Source of the DNA: Dipteris shenzhenensis
Taxonomy: Eukaryota > Polypodiophyta > Polypodiopsida > Gleicheniales
Direction: 5' to 3' (one strand)
NCBI GenBank assembly: GCA_047967505.1
Contig: CM106539.1
Length of the DNA stretch: 64,000 bases
Shown here: one piece after another, positions 34,356 through 45,567 of the stretch
Layout of the letters: each line of letters opens with the position of its first letter
Position numbering within the stretch: position 1 is the stretch's first letter
Notes under the pieces: generated by a model
What the model was told of the DNA's origin: nothing
Databases searched by the model: none
Seen by the model: the letters and a program-made list of their open reading frames with translations, nothing else
Made by a program: the position numbers and the translations under genes

Positions 34356-34734
34356 GAGATATCCTATTGATATAAATTTTTGTAACATGAGACCAAAGGC
34401 AAGGTTGCATATGAAGAGTCCATCAAGGAACAAGTTAAAGAAACAGTGTTTGTCTTGGAATCCCAGACATTACTGAGGCACTTGCAAATTTAGCAAAAGC
34501 TACTTCAACTTGGACTAAGGATCAAAATATCTATAAAGACTGTGAATGATGATATAAGCTGAGATTTGACACAAGATTGCATAAGTGCTTTAGCACAGAA
34601 AGAAAACCATGTCACTTGCACAATCATGCTTGCAGCTCTATACTAAGTATATCTTTCAAGGCCAATTGTGTTTATGTCTTTGTAGCAGTCACTTTTTCAT
34701 AGGATAAGTGAAGTGGTTTTTGTAGTTTTTTGAA

Positions 34735-36030
34735 AAGTCAGATCCACCAGAGCCTTCAGCACATTGTATATATAGTTGATCCAGCTATTTCATTCAAGTT
34801 GAAGGATAACAAGACATCAACAAAAAGCATTTTCAAGTGGTTCCATTTTTGCAATATCAATGTGGTTGATATGCTTCTCCTCCCATATTGTTCAAAGTAT
34901 GTTCTATGACCTTTTCCACTAATACCCTCTATTGACAAAAATCTTGATATGTTCAAATTGTATTGACACCTCTAATCCCCTCATGTTTGTTATTTTTCTT
35001 GTAGCAATCACTCGAGTTTGGTGCATATAGACATACAACAAAAGTTAGGCTATACCTTCAACTCCTTAAAGGTACCCACCAGGATTTATAGCCTTCCACA
35101 TACTTTTGCTACAAAACGTGTTTTCTATGTTTTCTCCTAAAAAGTTAGCCATATTGCTTTTACATGCAAAAGTATGAATTCTATATTTTGTTGCCCAATT
35201 GAATTTAACATTATACATTCCCTCAACCTTCATTCCCATTGCAGCGCGTCAAAAGACTAATGGATGCACTAGACCTCCGTAATCCAAATTTAAAGATGTT
35301 AGATTCAATTCAAGAAATGTCATTGTTGCAGGTACAGTAATCTTAGTCACTTATCTGTATCTCTCTCTTATTTTGGTAGTCTTTGTAGTCCAATATACAT
35401 CTTAGCATTCTATTTTGATAAAACAAACACCACAATAAGAGGATCCTTTCTCTTGTGGATGGAGGACTCTAATAAGTGCAAAATATATGATGGACACATA
35501 CTTTTCAGAGATACAGATTGAATTTGTAAGCACCTTTATTGCACACTATTTAAGAAGTTCCCAATTCAATGCATTAGTACAAAAAAGATTGAAAAAATAC
35601 TTTTTTTAGATTGCAGATGAAAGAGGATAGTTTTGGCTCTGAAATAGCTTTAGAGAAAAGACAATTTTGAAGCTGTTAGAGGTCTCTTCCCTTCTCCAGC
35701 ACTAGGCCGAACATTCCATATAGGAGAGGGCTCAAAAGGCCTTGAATATATCCAGGTTGAACAAGAGGTTGAGGAGGCCAACAAAAATGTCCCTATTGCT
35801 AGCAATCTAGAAGGTATTCTAGAAGGTGTTGGTGTTGATGACCTGCTGGAACAATTCTCAATAAAGGATGTTAAAGGAGAAGCCGTAGTTGATCCTTTCC
35901 AGGTAGAGCTACCAAAAAGCCCAAACCCATGCACGAGGAGGCAGGGACATCAAAGCAGACCGAGCCCAATCCAATCCCATGCACGAGGAGGTAGAGACAT
36001 GAAAGCAACACGAGTGCGAGTCGATGCATA
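34735..36030 (+). pseudogene. Exon-like pieces of an unidentified gene
   Basis: Several plus-strand segments look like exons. 34742-34900 encodes 'IHQSLQHIVYIVDPAISFKL' and is followed by GTATGT. 35005-35071 encodes 'QSLEFGAYRHTTKVRLYLQL' between AG and GT. 35246-35334 encodes 'RVKRLMDALDLRNPNLKM' between AG and GT. 35660-36030 is open, with 'VRGLFPSPALGRTFHIGEG' and 'GVDDLLEQFSIKDVKGEAVV'. I do not recognise the protein; the phases do not all agree, so it may be broken. The end repeats 'cccatgcacgaggaggcag.gacat' at 35926 and 35976 (period 50). It follows the histone-like ORF on the same strand. Confidence 0.35.
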
Positions 36031-36156
36031 AGGAGGTAGTACAACAGGCCAATCTCAAGCCCACGGAGGAATTTTAGACTTCATCAAGAGGATGTATAGC
36101 AGCAGCAGCCGCCTGAGTAGCACGTGGAAGAAGCTAAGACAACTCTTCTTAGAAGT

Positions 36157-37156
36157 TGTTGGAATAGCATGGAGATAAGATGGAGAGAGCAAGATGATGA
36201 AAAAGGAGATGGTTTATTCATGAGAGGTATGCCCAATATATAGGCACAAGTAGGTTCCAGTAGTGACATCATATGTGAGCTCAGTAGAGCATCTAGATCC
36301 ACAAATCTCTCAATCAGGTCCATGATTCTCTCAATCACACACCACACACCTAGATTCACTCAATCACACCTACTGACACAACCAGGCACACCATGTGGTC
36401 ACACACTCACAACCATAGACCTTAGGACCCTAGGTATGATCCCATTACATCAATTTGTTCTTCATTCCCCCCCACAAATTGATGACCTCATCCCTTAGCA
36501 GTAGTACATGGGATGCTCCATGGCTTGCCCACCATCATGTGGCAACACACATGGCCCCAACCTGTGACTCACTCCTAGGACTCTTGGTTTACAATTGGGA
36601 GATAGACAATGACTATGCATGGGAATACCCTTAGATTCAGCAAGGTAAAATATAAGACTAACAATTATTTGAGGAGGAAATCCCAAGGCAGAGAACCCTT
36701 ATTGACCACACACAAAAATTCTAAATTGAAGATGTGGGGAGATTCCCCCCTTTGATACCATAATTTTGGCATAGAGACACAACTCCAGTGATGCGGGGAT
36801 GATAGAGCAGTGCGTTTTGTAGATCCATCATTGAGAAGAAACGCCCGAGTAAGGAAGCCTAGCTAAGAGGATAGCAACAATGGTGAAGCAAATCTCATGG
36901 ATGAAGCCCTCCAAGGTTAGCCAAGAAGAGGAGAAGAAGATGGCAAAGAATATGAAGAAGATGACGGAGGTGATGACACATGCATGGCACACATGGGTAG
37001 AAGCTCAAGGAGGATCATACAAACTCTGATACCACATGTTGGAGTAGCATCGAGACAAGATGGAGAGAGTAAGATGATGAAAAAGGAGATGGTTTATTCA
37101 TGAGAGGTATGCCCAATATATAGGCACAAGTAGGTTCCAGTAGTGACATCATATGT
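36157..37156 (-). mobile_element. TRIM-like non-autonomous LTR element
   Basis: Two near-identical LTRs in direct orientation: 36157-36449 (complete, 293 bases; minus strand 5'-TGTAATGGGATC..CTATTCCAACA-3') and 37037-37156 (truncated). TGGTATCAGAG (37034-37024, minus) is the PBS beside the right LTR. A G-rich tract at about 36465-36478 serves as polypurine tract beside the left one. The internal region is only about 590 bases and has no gag or pol, which fits a terminal-repeat retrotransposon in miniature, mobilised in trans. The right LTR is cut at 37156 by a copia fragment, so target-site duplications cannot be compared. Confidence 0.7.
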
Positions 37157-38173
37157 CAAAATGTTATTAAAGCAGAAGTTTGAGATGAAGGATTTGGGAG
37201 AGTTGCATTTCTTCTTGGGCATTGAGGTGATTAGATCCACAAATGGGATATGGCTCTTGCAGAGGAAGTATGGATTGGACATGCTATCCAAATATGGAAT
37301 GATAGGCTGTAAGCCTATTTCAGTTCCTTTGGAGTAGAATGTGAAGTTGAGTGCAGATGTAGGTGAGCTTTTGGAAGACCCTACTATGTACAGACACATA
37401 GTAGGAAGTTTGATTTACATGACTATTACCAGGCCAGATTTGAGCTATGTTGTTGGGTTGGTAAGTCAGTTTATGCAGGCTCCAAGGAAACCACATTTGG
37501 ATGTGGCTAAATGCATACTGAGGTATGTGAAGTCCACATTGCAGTATGGACTATTTTATGAGACTGGGGTTCAAATACAGTTGCATGGATACACTGATGC
37601 TAGTTGGGCTGGTAGTATTTCTAATAGACGATCTACCAGTGGATAAGTCAGTTTATGCAGGCTCCAAGGAAACCACATTTGGATGTGGCTAGATGCATAC
37701 TGAGGTATGTGAAGTCCACATTGCAGTATGGACTATTTTATGAGACTGGGGTTCAAATACAGTTGCATGGATACACTGATGCTAGTTGGGCTGGTAGTAT
37801 TTCTAATAGACGATCTACAGTTGCCTTATCGAGCATAGACGCTGAGTACAAGGGTGCATCAATGGCTGCATGTGAGGTAGCTTGGTTGCATAAGCTACTT
37901 TATGATATGCATCAGGCCAGTTGTCATTTATTGTGACAACATGAGTAGTATACACTTGGCAAATAACCCAGTATATCATGCTAGAACAAAGCACATTGAG
38001 GTGCATTATCACTATGTGTGGGAGAAGGTTTTAGTAGGTTTTATTGATCTAGTTTATGTCAGCACAGAGGATCAGGTAGCTGACATATTCACAAAGGCAT
38101 TGGGTGCAGAGAAGCTGTACAAGTTTAGAGGCCTGCTTGGTGTGTAGGAATTGGGATTGAGCTGGAGGGGGAG
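37157..38173 (+). pseudogene. Copia RT C-terminus and RNase H (family A), rearranged
   Basis: Starts inside RT ('LLKQKFEMKDLGELHFFLGI'), continues 'YGLDMLSKYGMIGCKPISVP', 'MYRHIVGSLIYMTITRPDLS', RNase H 'GYTDASWAGS', 'EYKGASMAACEVAWLHKLL', 'IYCDN', 'HARTKHIEVHYHY' and 'DIFTKALG', ending 'LLGV' before the LTR. Lesions: a TAG after 'VPLE', a 182-bp tandem duplication, a deletion removing the segment between STSG and VALSS, and a small frameshifting deletion after 'DMHQ'. The sibling of the minus-strand copy at 2.2-3.1 kb and close to 57.1-58.3 kb. Confidence 0.88.
37462..37819 (+). repeat. 182-bp tandem duplication inside copia RNase H
   Basis: 37462-37643 is repeated at 37644-37819 with about one substitution ('gctaaatg' versus 'gctagatg'). 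The first unit ends in '..agtggataa' fused to the start of the second; the second unit then jumps to 'agttgcc', skipping about 75 bases present in the 2.6-kb sibling. Confidence 0.9.
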
Positions 38174-38539
38174 TGTTGAGATATCGATCTCCACTCGTGA
38201 TATGCCAGGGTGACCGTTGTGCATTTATGTCACCGACTTGTTAGCTGCAGATGCGATTGGTACATGCGATTGGTACACCACCCATGAATAATAGCTGGAT
38301 GACAGCTATCTTTATGTACTCTAGTTAGTGGCTCAGTTAGTATGCCACCTTAGTTAGTTGAGTTTGGTTTGGGACCCACATATAGGGTTCACCTATTCTT
38401 TTGTACTTAAAGTTCTTTTGGCTTTCACAACTAAGAAGAGGAAAACTGTTTTCAGCCTCCACCTTTGTGTATATTCCCCCATTGTGTATGTGGGAAAGCT
38501 ACAAGTGAGAATCCTTCCTTCTCTCCCACTCTTTTCACA
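38174..38539 (+). mobile_element. Copia 3' LTR (family A)
   Basis: TGTTGAGATATC directly after 'ggagggggag'; ends ..CTTTTCACA, 366 bases. It matches the minus-strand LTR at 2239-2591 almost throughout, with one short duplication here ('gcgattggtacatgcgattggtac'). Confidence 0.82.
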
Positions 38540-38639
38540 TCAAAGACATCCACCTCTGATACCCGGTCAGTGTCTACAAGAGTCTCTTATAAAATTGTAG
38601 CACCCACTGTAACAATTGTCCCAACGAGGTGCCTCTAGA

Positions 38640-40020
38640 AGGTCTTCCACACCATCTTTGTTTATCTAGGCCAGAACCCGTTTTGGTGGCTGTGTGCCCT
38701 CACCATTCCTCTAGAGCTTGGTTTTGGAGTTGCATTGGAGCTCTTGGAATGACCTCTTGAATGGTATGGTGCGTGCATGACTATAGGATGTGGTACCTCC
38801 TCAAGCTGGACTTTGCAGACTTTCCCTATTCTCGAAATAGCTATCGGCTTATCTTCCATTGGGGCATCTTCTTGCAAGCACTTGCCATCGCACCGCCTCT
38901 TACATAGGCCATTGAAGTAATGTGGGTTTCCTCTTGACTTTGGTCTGGATCACTCTACCTAATTGAGTTACCACATTCACCTCTGGTGCAAAGGCTGGGT
39001 CGTTCTCCACGATTTGTACCATAGATGTGCTGGGAATCTTCTCGGCCATCTTCTGATGTTCCTTCTTTTGGCAATCCATTCTTGAGCCTCAGGCACTCAT
39101 TCCACCAGTGAGAACCACCTAGGCAGAAGAAGCACATCCACTCATGGAATCTTGTCCTCCGCCACCTTGTCCACAACCACGACATCCTCCACCACCACCT
39201 TTGGATGGAGGTTGTTCTTGAACTTCCACGGTACCATCTTGCTGCACATAAGTTGTTGTAGGCCTCATAGTTAGAAGTTATGGCCATTGAGGTTGGCCCA
39301 ATGCAAGTTGGTCGCATCCGTTGTAGTTGTAATGCTCCGTGGTGTGTGTATTAGTCTGGCAAATCGCACACCACTGCTGATTCATCATGCTCTCCATTGC
39401 GAAATGCCTCGGATTCCTGTAGTGCACACACAAAGATCCGCATTGGGACACTCCGCTGAGTGACTTGTGGATGCTATGGAGTTATCCTTCTCTCCTTTCA
39501 ATGTCTTTTTAGGATTCTTTCTCCTTCTCCTCCGATTCATCATTGCTTTGTTCCGATGAACTTTCTGCCGAACGTCCGACTCTTCATCACTATCCCTTCA
39601 TCTTTTTCTTGAAGACTACTTTTTGGATTTGCCCTTACTCTTGGATGATCATCTGTGCTTTGCTGTTCCCCATTGTAGTGCTTCACCCACCTAGATTGCT
39701 TGATTGATCAGGTTGTTCAAGGGCAAAGTGACCTTGTCCACTATTGCCATTGCAGTCCCACGTCCTTGGCTAGAGATTGCTGATAAAATAATCATTCAAC
39801 ACCTCAACTACTGGAACCCTTTGTAAAAGTTGGTGATAGTAAGCTGTGTAGTCCTCCACATATTGATCACCTTGTCTCAAGATCCTCAACACCTCCAGCA
39901 TCTATGGAATCATTTTCTCCTTACAAAACCACTGTAGAAAAGCGACCTTGATTTCATTGTAATTTTGGAAGTTGTTCGAGGCATACTCTGCCAACCAACG
40001 TGATACTTTGTAGTTCTAAT
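38640..40020 (-). pseudogene. Ty3/gypsy gag with CCHC zinc knuckle
   Basis: From the right: 'WLAEYASNNFQNYNEIKVAF' then 'WFCKEKMIP', 'LRILRQGDQYVEDYTAYYHQ' and 'NDYFI', the retrotransposon gag core. Then a Lys/Ser-rich linker, and the knuckle 'CFFCLGGSHWWNEC' (CX2CX4HX4C intact) at about 39080-39130, followed by a linker toward the expected protease. Frames change several times. The element is cut on the left near 38540 by the copia LTR. Confidence 0.7.
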
Positions 40021-40469
40021 GTTCAAGATTATTCTTTGATGTAAACTGTATTTTTATCACAATTTGTCTCTCCGACTATTATTTGACTGTTTGTGTTTGT
40101 ACTTGTTGTCTGTTTATGGTTGGAAAGACCTAGTGTATGAATGTTTAGGGCTGAATGTACCCTAAAAAATATGATAGCATCCAAAATTGGAAAAGAAAAC
40201 TGAAAAGAAATCAGAGTAGTATGTGTGTATGTGAGCAAAGTGACTGCATGGTGGAAGCATGCACAATGAGTACAACTTATGAGATCCTATACATAACATG
40301 CATTTCCCCCTCTTAAGTTATGGGTCATCCTTCACCTTTGGGAATAAAACCCAGAAGATAAGAAAATGGGAAGAGGAAGGAAATATGCAAAAGGTAAAGT
40401 CCACCTCGATCAAAGATTGGTTGATCAAAAGATGAGTGCATGAATGATAGTGTGTATGGCTCCATGCCG

Positions 40470-40772
40470 AACATGTCAAAGTGATAAAGTGAGGGATCAA
40501 GTAGGATCAAAGCACTACAGGAGAGACATAGGGTAGCAAACACTCAATGTATTGCAATGTGTACTTGAACAATACAAAGATAGGCTTCTTATATAGAGAG
40601 AGCCTTTGAAATAGTCAACACATGTGGGATCCTCTGATCCACATCTCTCGTGGTGGATATCCTTGACCCACATCTCCACATCATGTAGTCCACATCCTAG
40701 GGTGGCTACGTTAATTCTTTCCTATACCATAACTTAGCCTCTAATATGTGCTCATGGCACCATATCTCAACA
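40470..40772 (-). mobile_element. LTR, probably 5' LTR of the gypsy gag element
   Basis: Minus strand begins TGTTGAGATATGGTGCC at 40772 and contains a TATA box ('ctctatataagaagcc', about 40584-40600). I place the end near ..TTTGACA (about 40470), uncertain. It lies upstream of the gag in the same orientation, with about 450 bases of leader between. No standard PBS was found. Confidence 0.45.
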
Positions 40773-41192
40773 CGAAGATGAATATGTCATGAGTCACTGT
40801 GGACTGTGCAGCTGCTCAGTAGAAGAGGCATCTGGATGTGAGTCTAGTCAGTGTAGCTCTAGAGAAAGAATCTAGTAGGTTGTGACATATGAGGGTGTCA
40901 CCAACCCAAAAGAATTGATAGCAATGTGTGAGGTATGCTATAGTAGAGCTATAATCCCTATCAAATGATGCGGGGTCAAAGAAGACTGAACAATCAATGT
41001 GGATAGAGTGATCCAGGGGTTGAAAGTCTGGGTCCCCCCAAAGGTGCAAGTATGATACTTTGCTTTGCTGATGAAGAGGAGACAAGATATAAGAACCTGT
41101 TAAACTTGTATGCTCAAATATCATCAGCTAAAGGTCATTTGATAAGTGCATGGCTGAACATCCATTAGCATGGGATGTAGCATCTATCATAG
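40773..41192. other. No gene recognised
   Basis: A 102-codon minus-strand frame (40816-41124) lacks known motifs. Confidence 0.4.
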
Positions 41193-41440
41193 GCTTGTCA
41201 AGAAGGAGCTGATAGTATAAAGGCCTAGAAGCCTAAATTGCAACTAAAAAATCACAAGACATCCTTGAGGCATATGCAGTGCCGAATGCTGATGTCGAGA
41301 TTGATCTATAGTCCTAGCTTGTCAAGAAGGAGCTGATAGTATAAAGGCCTAGAAGCCTAAATTGCAACTAAAAAATCACAAGACATCCTTGAGGCATATG
41401 CAGTGCCGAATGTCGATGTTGAGATTGATCTATAGTCCTA
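41193..41440. repeat. 124-bp tandem duplication, nearly identical
   Basis: 'gcttgtcaagaaggagctga..' at 41193 and 41317; the units differ at about three positions near their ends ('gctgatgtcgag' versus 'gtcgatgttgag'). Non-coding. Confidence 0.92.
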
Positions 41441-43717
41441 GATCCAACCACTAATCTGCATCAAGTATGGATTGCATACAACATCCATAAGTGCATTTTG
41501 AAACATTGAGGCTCCCTAAGTTGCACTATGGATGAACCTGATTATGTCCACTGCACTTGGGCAGGACCATACTAATGCATAAATATCCTCATGCTGAGGA
41601 ATGATTTGCTGATCTAAGGTGGTGGTGAAAACTAGATCCAAGGGTGGTGCAATTCGGCATGATTAAGACAATGTTGAAATGTCTTATAGACTGATGTGCT
41701 AATATGGAAACTATGTCCAACGATGTGATATTCTTTATGTCAAAGGTGAAAGCATCAAAGATGGACGCTGGAATGGAACCACCTGAAGAGATGAATGCAC
41801 TGTTGCATGTATCTTTGCATACTCCTAGAGATGTGAGTGCCTTGTATTGAGGACTTACCTACTGAATAACTATATGATCACTACAGAGCTCCTGCTAAGT
41901 ATTTGCATCTGATGTGATAGTAGATGGAGTCAAATCCATGCATAAATGTGATGGTTGTGCATCACTAGTATAATTCTATGTAGATGGGACTGCCTCGTGC
42001 TGAGGGATTACTGTCAAGTATGCCTTGTGCATTGAGGGCTTACTACAAAATGTGCCTCATGCTGAGGGCTTACCAACAAATGTGCATGATAAAAAATTGC
42101 GGGCTGACCCATGCTAACATCTTAAACATCTATTTCCGATCTCTGAAGATCTATGAGGCTCAAGTCTACATCATAAATTGGTACATACCCTATGGCAACG
42201 AATGGTCGAAGTAGGTTCTCTTTCCACTCATTGGGAGTCATGAATGGTGTATCATCAACTGTGTGATGTGGGTAGCTCCATGCTGGAGGTGGTCTGGTGC
42301 TCTATGCAAGAGGATTACTTATGTACCACCGAGAGTGTCTACCCATGAGAACATTGTGTGAGAGCTGCCATTGTGGGGCTTACACTAAACATGTAAATTT
42401 GAACCGTCTTGTGAGAACATTTGTGTGCCAAGTATTAGACCTATAGTAAATTAATGACAACTATGTGTTGGGAGTAGCCAAGAGGCTATACAAGGTTGAC
42501 ATGTATGCGTGTAGGAACCAATGCCAAGAAATAGTCAATAAATATGATTGTACATGGGTGGCATGTGTGCATGCAAGAAGAATGTAGCAATACTGAATCT
42601 AAAAAAGAACACTTTGCCAAGTGTCACCAATCATGATGAAATGCTAAATGCCAAGAGAACTAAATGGGTGTTAGATGTGTGAGTGTGTACACCGATGATA
42701 GATCCGATGGGACTGACACCAATGGAAACTAATTGGGTAATGTGGCAATGGCTTACTTGTCTTGGTGGAGTTGATTTTCCTCTATGGTGGTGCTAGTCTA
42801 TAGCTAGACTACATGTCAAAGTGCAAAATACGGCAAATGAATTTTATCTTGATTCATTTTAAGTGCTAGGTACGCTGCAATGGAACAGAAGGTGGTTCCA
42901 ATGATGAGGATTCAATGATACTAACTTGTGGAAATGTAAGATAAGATATCTAAGATGATCAACATGTAGATCACGATATGGCGATCATTTTTTCTTTTGG
43001 GATCACCCCCAAATTCCATGTGGATCAAAAGTTATGGCTCTCGAAAGAATAGGCCAAACTTTGATCACAAGGGGTGGTCAAAATGATGAGGTGTCCTATG
43101 ATGAGGTGGCATCCTAAGGTCACATGTAGAAATGCATTGTGCCTATGAAGAGGCAATTGTGCCTATTGGCTGGGACTCTACCACATGGTAGTGCTAATAA
43201 CTGGGCCACTGACATGGCAGGCAGGTAAGGTGGTAGGTGACTAGGATTGCTGAGGTGGTAGCTATGGGAACCACTGATGACATGGAACTTGGGGCCTAGA
43301 GTCTTGACTTGGAAGAGGTACCACGTGTCACACAAGATGATGATGTGGTAGGCAAGCATAGGTGATGACATGTGTGGCTAAGCTGCCAACTAGGGCAATG
43401 ATGTGGAACTATGGTGATGTGGCCAAAGGATGGCTGTGCAGACGTGGTAGCAGTGCTACATGGCATGAGGCCAATGACATTGCCCAAGGGGTCAACTGGT
43501 GATATGGCAACATTCAAGACCATAAGGGAGTGCCACATGTCAGCATCGTGGTCACTCTTCTTGGGGATAAGATTCCCTAGAATCTATGCAATTTCAGCAA
43601 AATATTAAGAGATTCATCAAAATTTGCGAATATATCGTACAAAATCTCTAAGATTATGTTGTCTGGGCACTGTGGATGGCATGTCTACTACCCTATGTGG
43701 ATCTGAGGGCTCTGTTA
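41441..43717. other. Unassigned; GATGTGG-rich segment
   Basis: No gene seen. 42000-42090 repeats 'tgctgagggcttac(t/c)..caaatgtgc'. 42985-43560 shares words with 25530-25860 ('ttggatcaaaagttatggct', '.caaaatgatg.tg.tg', repeated 'gatgatgtgg') and is full of 'gatgtgg/cacatgt' motifs. This looks like a non-coding part of a dispersed repeat family. Confidence 0.4.
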
Positions 43718-44355
43718 GTCGATTGAGTTGGAGTTGTCAGTCTGTAGGTGAGGTGTGAGGAATGGCGATGGAGATGTGGACTTTGCAGCTTGTGAGAAGT
43801 TGTTTGCTTGTAGAAGTGCCTTCTGTTGTGCAAACCGTGGCTAGTTGTCTATTTCCTCGGCGTCTGATTTACCCTCTTCATGGGCACAGGTATCATCTCT
43901 ACGATGGGTTGTATCACGAGGAGAGGGAAGATTGTGCTCTTCCTAGCAGTCTGTTGGCCCTCAGGAAGCCTCTCTATGTCCAAGTTGTTATCGAACACAT
44001 TTTGTTCGATCGAGGGAGTGCTCTCATGGGGAGGGGAAGGATGAGGGGAAGGTTGAGGGTCAAGATGAGGCCGAGGGAAAGGCTCATGCTCTTGGGGCTT
44101 GGGAGTGGGCTCACGGGATTTGGGAGGAGGAGAAGGCTCATGAGACTGGGGAGTGGGCTCACGAGACTTGGGGGAGGGCTCATGAGAGTCCTAGGAGACC
44201 TCACGAGAGTTGGGGGAGGGCTCATGAGAGTCAGGGGAGGCACCACCAGACACGGATAGGTTCGTGTGCACAGATGCCATGGAGGTGGTGGAGCTAGAGG
44301 ACGAAGGGTGGAGGCGGCATCTAGTGGGTCTAGCAGTGTTCTTCACTCTTGCCAT
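43718..44355 (-). pseudogene. ORF with histone-H3-tail-like N-terminus and SHEPSP repeats
   Basis: ATG at 44355 (minus) gives 'MARVKNTARPTRCRLH', then a Ser/Thr-rich stretch, then repeats of the form 'S-H-E-P-S-P-x-S-R-E-P-T-P', then 'PSIEQNVFDNNLDIERLPEG' and a basic C-terminal part. Two TAG codons interrupt one otherwise continuous frame of about 210 codons (at 44193 and near 43850). A TATA-like 'tatataaaa' lies about 35 bases upstream (44387-44395). The first residues resemble the H3 tail (A-R-T-K-Q-T-A-R). I do not know the family; a retroelement or captured-gene ORF is possible. Confidence 0.4.
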
Positions 44356-44454
44356 TAAATAATGAGAGTAAGGATTTTTTTTAACGTTTTATATAGGCCC
44401 ATCATGTTTTGACATTCCTTTTAATTACGTTTAGGGTTTCATTATGCTCCCCTG

Positions 44455-44625
44455 CCCTTGCCCTAACCCCTCCAACCCCCCACCCTCGTTGCCCTCCCCC
44501 CCCATTGCCCTCCCCCTACTTGCCCCACCCACACCTGTTGCCCTCCCCCATATCCCCCATCCCCCCCTCCCCTTGCCCCACCCCATGCCCATCCCTTCTC
44601 TCCCCCCTCCTTCATCATGTCCCCA
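44455..44625 (+). repeat. C-rich tract (G-rich on minus strand)
   Basis: About 170 bases of C-runs of 3-8 separated by 1-4 bases, with 'ttgccct/cccc' repeated. Many runs of at least 3 G on the minus strand could form G-quadruplexes. The proline-rich frames here reflect this composition. Confidence 0.8.
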
Positions 44626-44724
44626 CTTTTCCCAACGTCATGTGAGTACAAAAATTGTGGTCAAAATAAGCAAGATATTAAAGTGAGTACACAAATGGTG
44701 GTTAAAATAAGCAATATATTTATT

Positions 44725-45415
44725 TCATATTTGTATACAATTACACCATAGCTTTTGGACCCATCTGCTCCCTTCTCTTACTCTAGCTTGCAACCCATGT
44801 GCGACTCCTCGATTCCCTATGGATGCTTTCCAAACATTGATAACCAACCTTGTAGCCCGGCCTCTCCTCTTTCTAGCACCACCAATGGGTGCCAATGCAT
44901 CCATGTTATGTAAGTACCTTCTTTTCCTCTCCTTCAATCCCAAAGGTGTTTCTTTCATCTTTTGCACTCGTTCTTTTGCCTTCTATCGTTCCTTCTCTAC
45001 GGCTCATCGAACTTGATTGTATATAGATCTTTCCAAGCCTTTCTTGGACTCAGCTAGCTTACAGAGTGACTCTTCTAATTTATGTTGCTCCAAGTCCAAT
45101 GCATTTCGCTCCAAGTCCAATGCTTTGGCATTATCATGAAGATCCTGGTTCTTCCTTTGAAGATCCTGCATAGAGTTATGCATTGCAACAATGGTGCTAT
45201 TTTCTAAATGTGCTAGCATCTTTGCTTGGGCTCTGCGCATCTCACTTGCTTGCATAGCCATTGACTAAGCATTATTTAACCGATTGCAATAACCAAGCAA
45301 CCCCGCATGTCCATTTTCAACAAACCGAACTAGCTCATGCATTGTATGGAAAGGAGGCTCTTTTGGTTTGCAGGATCTAAAGGATTCAAGGATCCTTCTG
45401 CCCAAAGGTCAAGAT
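44725..45415 (-). pseudogene. Broken coiled-coil, Lys/Arg-rich protein
   Basis: One minus-strand frame runs from about 45415 to 44725 with three or four stop codons and no net frameshift. It shows 'FRSCKPKEPPFHTMHELVRF', then a heptad-like coiled coil ('MQDLQRKNQDLHDNAKALDL', 'LEQHKLEESLCKLAESKKGL'), then a very basic end ('LKERKRRYLHN', 'GGARKRRGRATR'). The retained frame suggests it was a real intronless gene or exon. Family not recognised. Confidence 0.4.
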
Positions 45416-45567
45416 GCTTCTTTCTTTACAAAAGAATTTACAAACGAAGACTGTGGATTTTGGAAGCTCCCCTCAATCCTAGACTACATGTGCTTGCATA
45501 TTCAGCCTCCAACTCTAAGTGAACCTAGTACCTATTGGAGACGTCCTCGAATGGTGCCATGACTAAA

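Noticed and set aside
44409-44686. Proline-rich ORFs of 78 and 80 codons
   Set aside because: Derived from the C-rich tract; no conserved domain or codon bias.
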